Source of the DNA: an uncultured Paracoccaceae bacterium
GTDB taxonomy: Bacteria; Pseudomonadota; Alphaproteobacteria; Rhodobacterales; Rhodobacteraceae
Direction of reading: 5' to 3'
Length of the DNA: 64,000 nt
NCBI GenBank assembly: GCA_937924905.1
Contig: CALDUK010000001.1
Coordinates: 174,140 to 238,139, forward strand
Under the pieces are notes generated by a model that saw nothing but the letters and a program-made list of their open reading frames with translations, had not been told where the DNA came from and did not search any database. This document shows positions 37,921 to 47,237 of this stretch, one piece after another. Both the position numbers and the translations under genes were made by a program. The first letter of the stretch is position 1, and every line of letters begins with the position of its first letter.

Positions 37921-38635
37921 CTATTCCGCCGAAAAACCCACAGAAATCGTGCTGCAAGACCTGTCTTACAGCGCCGGTCAAACGCGGCTGATCGACATCC
38001 CGCAAACCACGTTCAACGCGTCGGGCATCACGGTCGTCATGGGGCCAAACGGGGCGGGCAAAAGCCTGTTGTTGCGTCTGATGCACGGGATGATCCCACC
38101 TACCACGGGGCGCATTCTGTACGGCGCTTACCCACTAGACACCGCCATGCGGCGGCAACAGGCGCTGGTCTTCCAAACCCCGGTACTTTTGCGCCGCACC
38201 GCCTTGGCCAACCTGCAATTTGCCTGCAAGGTTCGTGGCACGCCCCTGACACAGACCGACCGGCTTCTTGAAACCGTGGGGCTGGGCGACAAGGCCGATA
38301 CGCCCGCGCGTCAATTGTCAGGTGGCGAAAAGCAACGCCTTGCCTTGGCCCAGGCGCTTGCCACCCACCCCAGGACTTTGTTTCTGGACGAACCAACCGC
38401 CAGCCTCGATCCGGCTTCGACCAGGTCGATCGAAGACATCGTCACGCAGGTTTCGGCCAGCGGTCTGCAAGTGATCTTCGTGACCCATGACACAGCTCAG
38501 GCCCGTCGTCTGGCAGACCATGTCGTGTTCCTGTCGCAAGGCCGTGTCACCGATCAGGCGCCGGCCGATGTGTTCTTTGACAATCCCGCATCGCAAGACG
38601 CGCAAGCCTATCTCGAAGGAAGACTGCCTAGATGA
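37913..38635 (+). CDS. tupC: Tungstate ABC transporter ATP-binding protein TupC
   Basis: ATPase driving TupB. The 240-residue protein has Walker A GPNGAGKSLLLRLMHG (about residue 44), Q-loop LVFQTPVLLRR, signature LSGGEKQRLALAQAL, Walker B TLFLDEPTASLDP and switch VTHDTAQARRL. The start at 37913 overlaps tupB by eight bases; a further upstream in-frame Met exists but would overlap deeply. It lacks the C-terminal TOBE/MOP domain found in ModC, another sign favouring TupC over ModC. Next gene tupA overlaps by four bases. Confidence 0.92.
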   Translation: MFDYSAEKPTEIVLQDLSYSAGQTRLIDIPQTTFNASGITVVMGPNGAGKSLLLRLMHGMIPPTTGRILYGAYPLDTAMRRQQALVFQTPVLLRRTALANLQFACKVRGTPLTQTDRLLETVGLGDKADTPARQLSGGEKQRLALAQALATHPRTLFLDEPTASLDPASTRSIEDIVTQVSASGLQVIFVTHDTAQARRLADHVVFLSQGRVTDQAPADVFFDNPASQDAQAYLEGRLPR

Positions 38636-39444
38636 TCGTCAAATTCGCCTTATACGCGGTTGCTCTTTGCTCGGCCCTGCCGGTGTCGGCCCAGTCGATC
38701 CTTGTGCAATCCACCACGTCGACCAAGAACGCGGGCCTTTATGATCACATCCTCCCCTTGTTCACCGAACAAACCGGCATTCAGGTCAGCGTGGTCGCGG
38801 TCGGCACCGGTCAGGCCATCCGAAACGCGCGCAACTGTGACGCCGATGTGCTGCTGGTCCATGCCAAAGCGGCGGAACAAGACTTTGTCGCCAGCGGCGC
38901 GGGCGTCGAACGGTTTGATCTGATGTTCAACGATTTTGTTCTTGTTGGCCCAGCCGCAGACCCGGCGGCGGTGGCGGGGCTGACCAAAATCACCCAGGCA
39001 TTCCAGAAAATTGCGACGGCCCAGGCACCTTTCGCCTCGCGCAGTGACGATTCCGGCACGCATAAAAAAGAACTCGCGCTTTGGGCCGACACAAATATAC
39101 AGCCGTTCCCGTTTTCGGGCGACTGGTATCTGGAAACCGGCTCGGGCATGGGGGCCACGCTCAACACCGGCGTCGGGCTGAACGCCTATGTCCTGACTGA
39201 CCGCGCCACATGGATCAGCTTTGGCAACAAGCAGGACTTCCAAATTCATGTTCAGGACGATCCGGCCCTGTTCAACCAATACGGCGTCATTCTGGTCAAT
39301 CCCAATGCCTGCCCCAATGTCGATGCGCAGTCGGGCCAGACCTTTATCGACTGGCTGGTCTCGGACGATGGCCAAACCGCCATTGCGTCTTTCACTGTCG
39401 ATGGACAGCAGTTGTTCTTCCCAAACGCGGATCCATCGCCATGA
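38632..39444 (+). CDS. tupA: Tungstate-binding periplasmic protein TupA
   Basis: Solute receptor for TupBC. The 270-residue protein has a Sec signal (MIVKFALYAVALCSALPVSA) cut before QSILVQSTTSTKNAGLYD, the TupA oxyanion-binding T-T-S-T motif, then RNARNCDADVLLVHAKAAEQ, MFNDFVLVGP and ASRSDDSGTHKKELALW, all hallmarks of TupA rather than ModA. No lipobox. Gene order B-C-A differs from the common A-B-C. Stop overlaps the regulator start (ATGA). Confidence 0.93.
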   Translation: MIVKFALYAVALCSALPVSAQSILVQSTTSTKNAGLYDHILPLFTEQTGIQVSVVAVGTGQAIRNARNCDADVLLVHAKAAEQDFVASGAGVERFDLMFNDFVLVGPAADPAAVAGLTKITQAFQKIATAQAPFASRSDDSGTHKKELALWADTNIQPFPFSGDWYLETGSGMGATLNTGVGLNAYVLTDRATWISFGNKQDFQIHVQDDPALFNQYGVILVNPNACPNVDAQSGQTFIDWLVSDDGQTAIASFTVDGQQLFFPNADPSP

Positions 39445-40295
39445 CAGACCAGCCCCGTTTTCTAACGGTTCAGGAACTGGCCCGGCTTTTGCGCATCAAG
39501 GATCGCAAAGTCTACGACCTTGCGGCCAAAGGCGACATTCCCTGCACCCGCGCCACCGGCAAGCTTTTGTTCCCGGAACGTCAGATCATAGCGTGGATTG
39601 AAGGCAAGCAAACCGCACCTGTCCTAACCCGCCCCGCCACCGTGCTTGGCAGCCACGATCCGCTGCTGGAATGGGCGATCCGCCAATCGGAATGCGGCCT
39701 TGCCACCCACCTCAGCGGCAGCGGCGACGGGGTTGCCCGTTTTGTCGCAGGCGACGGTGTCGCAACCGGTCTCCACATCCAGAATGACAGTGACGGGTGG
39801 AACACCGAGCATGTGCGCGCCTACGCCGCCCAGACCGACGCCGTGCTGATAACCTGGGCCACCCGCCAACGCGGCCTGATCACCCGGCCCGACAAGGCGT
39901 TGACCACCATCAAAGCTCTGGCTGGCCAAAAGGTCGCCACGCGCCAGCCGACCTCGGGCACCGCCCGCTTGCTGGATCGTCTTCTGGCGGCTGAAAACGT
40001 GACAAACACTGTGCAAAACGGCCCTTACCACAGCGAACAGGACGCCACGCTGGCCGTGGCGGAAGGCGACGCCGATGTCACGTTTGGGCTGGCGGTGATG
40101 GCCCATCAACTGGGGCTCAGCTTTGCACCGATTGCAGACGAACGGTTCGACCTGCTGATCGAACGCCGCGCCTATTTCGAACCACCCATGCAGGCGCTGC
40201 TGCGCTTTTGTCAGAACCCGGCTTTCGCTGCCCGCGCGGCCAATATGCCGGGTTATGACATCACAGACCGGGGCCGCGTAATCTGGACCGCATGA
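39441..40295 (+). CDS. HTH regulator with periplasmic-binding-protein-like sensor, tup operon
   Basis: A 284-residue one-component regulator. Residues 1-55 are an excisionase/MerR-type helix-turn-helix (FLTVQELARLLRIKDRKVYD, then GKLLFPERQIIAWIEG). Residues 85-280 form a PBP-like domain (VLGSHDPLLEWAIRQSECGL, then VATRQPTSGTARLLDRLL, ENAEGDADVTFGL-type core) of the kind used to bind oxyanions or molybdopterin-related ligands. It closes the tupBCA operon with a four-base overlap, so it probably senses tungstate or molybdate and controls uptake. Family role recalled, ligand inferred. Confidence 0.75.
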   Translation: MTDQPRFLTVQELARLLRIKDRKVYDLAAKGDIPCTRATGKLLFPERQIIAWIEGKQTAPVLTRPATVLGSHDPLLEWAIRQSECGLATHLSGSGDGVARFVAGDGVATGLHIQNDSDGWNTEHVRAYAAQTDAVLITWATRQRGLITRPDKALTTIKALAGQKVATRQPTSGTARLLDRLLAAENVTNTVQNGPYHSEQDATLAVAEGDADVTFGLAVMAHQLGLSFAPIADERFDLLIERRAYFEPPMQALLRFCQNPAFAARAANMPGYDITDRGRVIWTA

Positions 40296-40297
40296 AA

Positions 40298-40323
40298 AAG
40301 GCCCAAGCATTCGCTTGGGCCTT
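40298..40323. terminator. Bidirectional intrinsic terminator after tup operon
   Basis: AAGGCCCAAGC (40298-40308), loop ATTC, GCTTGGGCCTT (40313-40323), an 11-bp perfect stem two bases after the regulator stop. The A/T flanks provide short U-runs in both directions, so it also serves the large minus-strand gene ending at 40347. Confidence 0.85.
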
Positions 40324-40346
40324 CCAACCAGACAATTGCCAATCGA

Positions 40347-43300
40347 CTAGACCAGCATCTCCATCTCGTCTTCTTCCATCGGCGTTGTGTCGTCCTCGGG
40401 CTCGGTCGCCGGGATCAAATCAGTGATCAAAACCTCGATCTCTTCCAACTCTTCCTCAACCGCGACAAACGGGGCGTCATTTGATCCGCCGCCGCCCAGG
40501 AAGGAAAACAGGCTCATCAAGATATCGACCAGCCGCGCAATCACGGCGCCTATACCGCTGGGCCCGTCAATGACCGGGTCTTCTTCCTCGGGTGCATCGT
40601 CAACCGGTTCTTCAAGATCGACAGCGTCCTCCACCGGCGCCTCTGCCCCATAGGCCAGCGCATCAAGCGCCGACATATCCCCGCCATTTTCGGCCAGAAA
40701 CAGAATCTCCAGTTCTTCCAACGGCCGGTCCAGCAACAATAGCTCGCCGATCTCGCCGTCGAAAGGCCATTGCAGATTGTCATCCTCGCCATTGCGCATC
40801 CGTGTGGACGCGCCCAGCATCAGATCCTCGGCATTGCCGCTCATACCACCGGCAATCCCGGTATCGGCATCCAGAAGCGCGCCATTCAGATACAGCGCGA
40901 TCTCATCCTGATCGAAGGTAAAGGCCAGGTGGTATTGCTCATCCGCCTCAATTGTCGTCTGCCAATCCGCCAGTACCTTGTTTTCAGTCTCACTCTGAAA
41001 GCGCACGACCAATTTGCCATTGTCGTTGATATGCGCCGTCAAATGCCCGCCTTCACCAAAGCCGGTATGGTCCTTGGAAATCAGCGCCTGATTGGTGCCG
41101 TTGGCGGGGGTGTTGGCGTTGAACGTAAACGCCCAGGTCCCTTCGGTCGCCGCATAGGCCGCGTCATGGGCAATCTCCACCGGCGCATTCGCCCCGCCGA
41201 AGGTTCCACCTTCATGCGCCAACAGAACCCCCGGCGCTTCAAGGCCAGGCGGCAATGTGGTGTCAAAGTCAATCTGACCGGTGTTCAGCCAATCGTTTGA
41301 CGAATAGGCCCACGGGCTTGTGCCTACAGGGTCGCCATCAACATCGCGGGTGTCATAGCCCAGATGCTCGGCCACGCCGTCGCCGTCCAGATCCAGCCAC
41401 TTGGTCTCGCCGGTGGGCGCGACAGCCTCTTGGATCTCGTCAATCGTGTCCACAATCCCGTAATGCGCCCCGGCATCGGTTTCGATGTCGTCCTCATCTA
41501 CGCGGTCGCCATGCACGACGATATAGCCCAGATAATCCTCGTCATGGGCGCCGCCGCCATTTCCCTGTTGGGAATAGACGGTGATCACGGAAACCGCGTC
41601 GTCATCCACGCCATCGCCGTCGGTGTCGATGGTGCGATAATCCACCTCGACCTGTGTTGTGTGACCAATAACGCTGATCGTGTCGCCTTCGTCCTTGTCG
41701 AAGTCAGCGATCACATCAATGCCCAGCCCATCGACCCAATGGTCGTGGATGTATTTGTTTTCCCCGGCGACACCATGCCAATGGATCATACGATTATCCA
41801 TCGTATGTTCGGCCAGAATGTCTTTCTTGCCGTTGATAAGTGTCTCAAATTTAAACTGATCGGCGCCACTGCCGCCAACCAATACGTCATCACCCTGGAT
41901 CTCCTGATCGACCCAGTCATACAGCTTCAGATATGCGTCACTGATCGAGCCACCTTCCGGTCGCGACGGTTCATCCAGCACAAGCTGGCCGGCGCGCTGC
42001 TCGCCCGTATCCGCACGGCTATAGATCACATCGTCGCCCGCACCACCTTCGACAAGGTCGTTGCCGCGGCCGCCGTCCAGCGTATCGCTGCCAGAACCGC
42101 CCATGACGTGGTCATCGCCATAGCCGCCCATGATCTCGTCGTTGCCGGTACCGCCATCAAGCGTATCGTCCCCGGCCCCGCCGTCTATGTCGTCGTTGCC
42201 ACCAAGACCATTGATGACATCGTCCGAGGCAATCATCGCCGATGAGCCTGAAGGATTTGTCAAAGCAGCGCCCGGTCCATTGTCCATCAGATCGTTGATC
42301 TCTGATTCGCTCAGAACATCGCCGGGTGTGAAGCCGCCCCAAACGCCAAATTCGGCAATGCCGCCTTCAAAGGCGTTGCGCAGATCGTCATTGTCCAGGG
42401 CAAACTCTTGCGCCGTGTCGTTCAGCTCGGTCTTGTACTGGTCCGCGCCAAAGACCCAGGGTTCTTCATTCTGAAGCATCATTGCTTCACCCTGCGACCC
42501 GGGCCTGCCGTCGCCGCCTTCCGTCGCGGTCCAGGCGCGGTCCGGCACAGCTTCGCCATTCAAATAAACGGTTATTCCGCTGTCGGTAAAGTTCACCGCG
42601 ATATGGGCCCATTCGCCTTCGGTCAGCAGCGGGCGGGTTTCCCAGGCATGGTTCGTTTTGTACGGATCAGCGGCCCGCAAAAAGAGCCCGCCGTCATCCG
42701 TATGACCCAGCCGGAAATGGTTACCCTCACCGGGGCCCATCGCATCCTTGGTGACGAACATCGACGTCTCGCCAAGGTCATCGGGGCGCACCCACATGGC
42801 GATGGTGCCTTGAGTGAATGTCATCGCCGGATCGTGCTCTAGAAACGCAAAGCTGTCTTCGCCGTTAAGATAGAGCGCGGTGCTTCCGTCGCGCGGCCCC
42901 TCGGTTTCGGCCGCCGTGTTCAGCATGGCTTGATTCTCATAAAGCGAGAACGCCTTAACCGCATCACCTGCGTCGCGCAGATCGGAAAAGGCACCATCTA
43001 ACCCATTGTCAAAGCTCCAGAAACCCAAGGCACCGGGCAATCCGCCAGGGGTCGCCAACCCGCCTTGCGTGATCGCATCATGGTCTTCCGTGCCGTCGGT
43101 CGGGTCCGACCCATATGCAGCCGTCCCCAAAGGATCAAACGGCGCACGGGTTTCCACCATGGCCTCGCCGTCCTCGGCATTCGACACCAGCATATCTTCG
43201 CTGAAATTGTCATTGTCAAAAGCGGCAAACGGGTCACCGGTGACAGCGCCCAGAACATTTGTGCCAGGTCCACCATGGCCATCATGTTCCATCCCGCCCA

Positions 43301-44843
43301 TCATCTGCATAGGCGCACGCGTGTCATAGCCCTTGATGGTTTCACCGTTGATTTCACTGGTTTTTTCTTCGCCCGGCGCGGCCAGGGCCGTGGCAATCTC
43401 GTCATAGGTATCGACCACACCATAGGTGACATTATCGTCGGTCTGGATGTCTTCGACATCGACAAGATCACCATGCACAATGACCTGACCAATCAAATCC
43501 CGATCATGCGCACCACCATTTCCATGCTGCACAGAAATGACCGTAATGATCGATTCCAACGCGTCATCACCCATTACATCAGCATAGGTGACATAGGGCA
43601 CAGCCGTATGGCCAATGACCGCAATCTGGTCTTCATCGGCGTTGTAATCGGCAATGATATCAATGCCAAAACTGTCGACCCAATGGTCGTGCAATTCGTC
43701 GTTCTCGCCCGCAACCCCAGCCCAGTTGATGGTGCCGTCAGACCGGACATGTTCTTGAATTATATCAAGTTTTGCGTCGATCTGCGGCTTGATCAGAAAC
43801 GTATCTTCGCCAGCTCCGCCGATCAGAACATCATCGCCCACGATGGCCTCGTTGCGATAGGCGTCCAGCTTTTGCAGCGCCTCATTCACCTCGCCATCCG
43901 GGTCGTCTCGGGTGGGTTGTCCAATGGCCAGTTGCCCAATCCGCTGTTCGCCGGCATCCGAGGCCGCGATCAACACGTCATTGCCATCGCCGCCATCCAA
44001 GACATCTGACCCATATCCCCCATCCAGCACGTCATTTCCATCGCCGCCAGACAGCATGTCGTCGCCAAAACCGCCCATGATTTCGTCGTCGCCACCCAGA
44101 CCCAGAATGGTGTCATCGCCAGCGTCACCGGTAATGACATCACGGGTGTCCGACGCCGAAACATCATTGTCGGTATCGATGGTTTCGGGGATGAAAAACG
44201 ATGGATGATAGTCTTCCACCGGCACCACGGCCACATCGCCCGCAGGGTCGGTAAAATCCTGAATCGATTGATAAAAAGCGCTTTGATCAACCGGCAGACC
44301 GTCGATCTCAAAGGTCAGCTGCATGCCGCCGCCGCCATCGAAATACAGCAGGTCCATCTCGTACAGGCCGCCGTCAAATTCGGCCACGCGGGCCGTATCG
44401 TCGGGTGCGCGACCGTTGGCGAATTCCGAAAAATCAACGCCGCCAATCTGCAAATCAAACCCGTCATCCGAGGTGATCCTGATCTCATGCACTCCGGGCG
44501 GAATGTAGATATAGCCCGAAAATGTCAGCGCAGATGGCCCCATTTCCAAGTCACCATTGCCTTCAACCGACGTCCCGTATTCGCCCAGAAATTCCGCGAT
44601 CGTCGTGTCGCTTTTGTTGCTTCTAAACGCCAGTTCCCGCGCCACAAACGTGGCATCCGGCGTCTCAGCCGCCGCTTCCGCCGCCTTGTCGATATTCCAG
44701 ATATTCGTGCCAGGAGCGTAAGCAGCACCTGTCAATCCGCTGCCCAGGCTGGGCACGCCAGCGATTGAATCCATTGATAAAACAGGCGCCATGCCCGCAG
44801 GCGTGTCAGGGTTTGAAGGGTCAAAATAGGCAGTCGTATTCAT
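40347..44843 (-). CDS. Giant acidic RTX/LamG secreted protein with duplicated modules
   Basis: A 1498-residue protein. About 60-200 is a PA14/jelly-roll-like domain (FSGYIYIPPGVHEIRITSDD, then LLYFDGGGGMQLTFEIDG). RTX calcium nonapeptides (GGxGxDxLx) follow at 237-285, and an unrecognised module at 300-510. A LamG/concanavalin-like domain spans 600-850 (GTIAMWVRPDD, ITVYLNGEAV), then RTX at 875-940, a second copy of the unknown module at 945-1165, and a second LamG at 1200-1390. The acidic tail contains a hydrophobic helix (IGAVIARLVDILMSLFSFLG, residues 1431-1450). There is no N-terminal signal peptide; RTX and the acidic C-terminus point to type I secretion. Probably a cell-surface or matrix adhesin. 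No secretion genes are adjacent. Confidence 0.8.
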   Translation of the reverse strand: MNTTAYFDPSNPDTPAGMAPVLSMDSIAGVPSLGSGLTGAAYAPGTNIWNIDKAAEAAAETPDATFVARELAFRSNKSDTTIAEFLGEYGTSVEGNGDLEMGPSALTFSGYIYIPPGVHEIRITSDDGFDLQIGGVDFSEFANGRAPDDTARVAEFDGGLYEMDLLYFDGGGGMQLTFEIDGLPVDQSAFYQSIQDFTDPAGDVAVVPVEDYHPSFFIPETIDTDNDVSASDTRDVITGDAGDDTILGLGGDDEIMGGFGDDMLSGGDGNDVLDGGYGSDVLDGGDGNDVLIAASDAGEQRIGQLAIGQPTRDDPDGEVNEALQKLDAYRNEAIVGDDVLIGGAGEDTFLIKPQIDAKLDIIQEHVRSDGTINWAGVAGENDELHDHWVDSFGIDIIADYNADEDQIAVIGHTAVPYVTYADVMGDDALESIITVISVQHGNGGAHDRDLIGQVIVHGDLVDVEDIQTDDNVTYGVVDTYDEIATALAAPGEEKTSEINGETIKGYDTRAPMQMMGGMEHDGHGGPGTNVLGAVTGDPFAAFDNDNFSEDMLVSNAEDGEAMVETRAPFDPLGTAAYGSDPTDGTEDHDAITQGGLATPGGLPGALGFWSFDNGLDGAFSDLRDAGDAVKAFSLYENQAMLNTAAETEGPRDGSTALYLNGEDSFAFLEHDPAMTFTQGTIAMWVRPDDLGETSMFVTKDAMGPGEGNHFRLGHTDDGGLFLRAADPYKTNHAWETRPLLTEGEWAHIAVNFTDSGITVYLNGEAVPDRAWTATEGGDGRPGSQGEAMMLQNEEPWVFGADQYKTELNDTAQEFALDNDDLRNAFEGGIAEFGVWGGFTPGDVLSESEINDLMDNGPGAALTNPSGSSAMIASDDVINGLGGNDDIDGGAGDDTLDGGTGNDEIMGGYGDDHVMGGSGSDTLDGGRGNDLVEGGAGDDVIYSRADTGEQRAGQLVLDEPSRPEGGSISDAYLKLYDWVDQEIQGDDVLVGGSGADQFKFETLINGKKDILAEHTMDNRMIHWHGVAGENKYIHDHWVDGLGIDVIADFDKDEGDTISVIGHTTQVEVDYRTIDTDGDGVDDDAVSVITVYSQQGNGGGAHDEDYLGYIVVHGDRVDEDDIETDAGAHYGIVDTIDEIQEAVAPTGETKWLDLDGDGVAEHLGYDTRDVDGDPVGTSPWAYSSNDWLNTGQIDFDTTLPPGLEAPGVLLAHEGGTFGGANAPVEIAHDAAYAATEGTWAFTFNANTPANGTNQALISKDHTGFGEGGHLTAHINDNGKLVVRFQSETENKVLADWQTTIEADEQYHLAFTFDQDEIALYLNGALLDADTGIAGGMSGNAEDLMLGASTRMRNGEDDNLQWPFDGEIGELLLLDRPLEELEILFLAENGGDMSALDALAYGAEAPVEDAVDLEEPVDDAPEEEDPVIDGPSGIGAVIARLVDILMSLFSFLGGGGSNDAPFVAVEEELEEIEVLITDLIPATEPEDDTTPMEEDEMEMLV

Positions 44844-45314
44844 GGCAGATCTCTCCCGTTAGCGCACAAGGGTTTGTTCCGGCGCATTAAAATTCCTGGT
44901 CGTTCGGCACTGAAACTGCAGACACAAAATGGCGTGTAATGAACTGGTCAACTTTGTGTTCAGCGTAAGTGGAATTGTGGCGACAAAAGGGCCGGTTTGA
45001 TGGCTTGGTCGGGTTTTTCAGAACGTCAAAGACTGCATGCGCGAAACCACGCTGACGGCGGGGATGTGACCCGTAACGTGTTGATTCAAAAGGTGGAAAT
45101 CCTGCCGAAAACCGTTCTTGTTTTCGCGCCAAACCCTGCCGACTGTTTCACTATTTCTAGGACGCCTACAATGGATTGGTGTCGCAAAGACCACCTCGGT
45201 TATCTGAAACAGACCCAAACGTCCGTTTTACAGCCCTGACCCAGAATCGACACAATTGAGGTCCGTATGCGCCACGGCCCGGACGACCAAGCGCCGGGCC
45301 AGGGTTGGAAAACC
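44844..45314. other. Gene-poor gap upstream of the RTX/LamG gene
   Basis: These 471 bp hold no convincing gene. The RTX/LamG ATG has a GGGAGAG ribosome-binding site on the minus strand. A GC-rich inverted repeat, GGCCCGG (45276-45282) with CCGGGCC (45294-45300), lies 15 bp past the dehydratase stop and may end that transcript, although no U-run follows. Confidence 0.5.
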
Positions 45315-47099
45315 TCAGTGATTATCGCGCGGCAGACCTTTGGTGCGCGTGATATCCTGAAACGCATCCGCGCCACGCAAGGTCATGCCTTTGCTGAACG
45401 GCTCGACCTTTTCGCCCGAAAGCCAATCGCCCTGGCAAGAGCTTTTCCGCGAAAAGGGCCGTTCGGGCAAAGCCGCGCGACGGTTTGCCAATTCGGTTTC
45501 GTCGACCAGCATGTCGGCCGTGCATTTGCGCAGATCAATGCGCAACCGGTCACCGGTTCTGACCAGTGCCAACCCACCGCCCGCCGCCGCTTCGGGGGAC
45601 GCGTTCAGGATGGACGGTGACCCCGAAGTGCCCGATTGCCGCCCGTCGCCGACGCAAGGCAATGATGTAATGCCCTTTTTCAAAAGGTAAGCAGGGGGCC
45701 GCATGTTTACCACTTCTGCCCCACCCGGGTACCCAATCGGCCCGGCCCCGCGCATGATCAGGACGCAGTGTTCGTCGATCTGAAGCGTCTCGTCGTCGAT
45801 CCGGGCATGGTAATCTTCGGTGCCGTCAAAGACGACAGCGCGACCTTCAAAGGCGTCCGGATCGTCTGGATTGGACAGATAACGGTTGCGAAATTCATCG
45901 GAGATCACGCTGGTTTTCATTATCGCGCTGTCGAACAGATTGCCCTTCAGGTTGATGAACCCGGCGGCAGATAGCAAAGCGTTTTTGACAGGCCGGATGA
46001 CGTCTTCGTTTTCAATCGCTTTGCCGGCACAGTTTTCTGCAATGGTCTTGCCATTGGCCGTCAGGGCATCCGGATGCGGCAAAAGACCTGCTTCCAGCAG
46101 TTGGTTGATCACAGCGGGGACACCGCCTGCGCGGTGATAATCCTCGCCCAGATATTCGCCTGCGGGCTGAAGGTTTACAAGCAGCGGCACCTTGTGACCC
46201 AGGGCTTGCCAGTCGTCATTGTCCAAAGGCACGTTCAGGTGCCGCGCGATGGCGTTCAGGTGGATCGGCGCGTTTGTGGACCCGCCAATGGCCGAATTAA
46301 CGACAATTGCGTTTTCAAACGCGCGGCGGTCCATAATGTCGGACGGGCGACGTTCTGCGATGACCATCTCAACGATCCGCTTGCCTGTTTCATACGCCAT
46401 CTGCCCGCGTTCGCGGTAAGGGGCCGGAATAGCGGCCGAACCGGGAAGCTGCATGCCCAGCGCTTCTGCCAGCGAATTCATCGTGGTGGCGGTGCCCATT
46501 GTGTTGCAATAGCCGACCGATGGGGTGGACGACGCAACAAGCTCAAGAAACCCGTCATCATCAATCTCGCCCGCCGCGTGCATTTCGCGCGCTTTCCAGA
46601 TGATTGTGCCTGACCCGGTACGGTTGCCCTGGAACCAGCCGTTCAGCATCGGACCAACGCTGAGCGCGATGGCCGGGATATTCACGGTTGAGGCGGCCAT
46701 CAAAAGGGCAGGGGTGGTTTTGTCACATCCGATGTTCAAAACCACGCCATCCAGCGGATAGCCATAAAGCGTTTCGACCAGCGACAGGTACGCAAGGTTA
46801 CGGTCCAGCATGGCTGTTGGCCGTTTGCCGGTCTCCTGGATTGGATGCACCGGCACTTCGATCACCGTACCGCCCGCGCTGATGATGCCGTCACGCACCC
46901 GTTTGGTCAGTTCGATGTGGTGGCGGTTGCATGGGCTTAGGTCACTGCCGGTTTGCGCAATTGCAATGATTGGTTTGCCAGACTGAAGCTCTTCCCGTGT
47001 CAGACCATAGTTCAGATAGCGTTCCAGATAGAGCGCCGTCATTTCCCGGTCGTCAGGGTTGTTGAACCATTTTTGGCTGCGCAATTTCTTATCGGTCAC
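45315..47099 (-). CDS. Pentonate (D-xylonate-type) dehydratase, IlvD/EDD family
   Basis: Fe-S dehydratase of the IlvD/EDD superfamily, 594 residues. The N-terminus ([20 protein letters not shown], then [20 protein letters not shown]) and the ending LPRDNH closely follow Caulobacter XylD as remembered. Cluster Cys candidates are in [16 protein letters not shown] and GYCNTMGTA. Expected reaction is dehydration of a pentonate such as D-xylonate or L-arabonate to the 2-keto-3-deoxy acid. It stands alone: no sugar dehydrogenase, aldolase or regulator is next to it, so the physiological substrate is uncertain. It faces away from the flagellar genes. Confidence 0.85.
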   Translation of the reverse strand: MTDKKLRSQKWFNNPDDREMTALYLERYLNYGLTREELQSGKPIIAIAQTGSDLSPCNRHHIELTKRVRDGIISAGGTVIEVPVHPIQETGKRPTAMLDRNLAYLSLVETLYGYPLDGVVLNIGCDKTTPALLMAASTVNIPAIALSVGPMLNGWFQGNRTGSGTIIWKAREMHAAGEIDDDGFLELVASSTPSVGYCNTMGTATTMNSLAEALGMQLPGSAAIPAPYRERGQMAYETGKRIVEMVIAERRPSDIMDRRAFENAIVVNSAIGGSTNAPIHLNAIARHLNVPLDNDDWQALGHKVPLLVNLQPAGEYLGEDYHRAGGVPAVINQLLEAGLLPHPDALTANGKTIAENCAGKAIENEDVIRPVKNALLSAAGFINLKGNLFDSAIMKTSVISDEFRNRYLSNPDDPDAFEGRAVVFDGTEDYHARIDDETLQIDEHCVLIMRGAGPIGYPGGAEVVNMRPPAYLLKKGITSLPCVGDGRQSGTSGSPSILNASPEAAAGGGLALVRTGDRLRIDLRKCTADMLVDETELANRRAALPERPFSRKSSCQGDWLSGEKVEPFSKGMTLRGADAFQDITRTKGLPRDNH

Positions 47100-47237
47100 G
47101 GCAGGCTCCTCTTGATCGCGTTATGGCTAGAGCAAACCCAGAAGCATTGCCAGTGCTATGGCGGGCAATTGTGGCTTAAGCCAAATTTCACTTTGGCTGC
47201 CTAAAACCCGGGATTGGGTTTGGGTCAGGAGTTTGCG

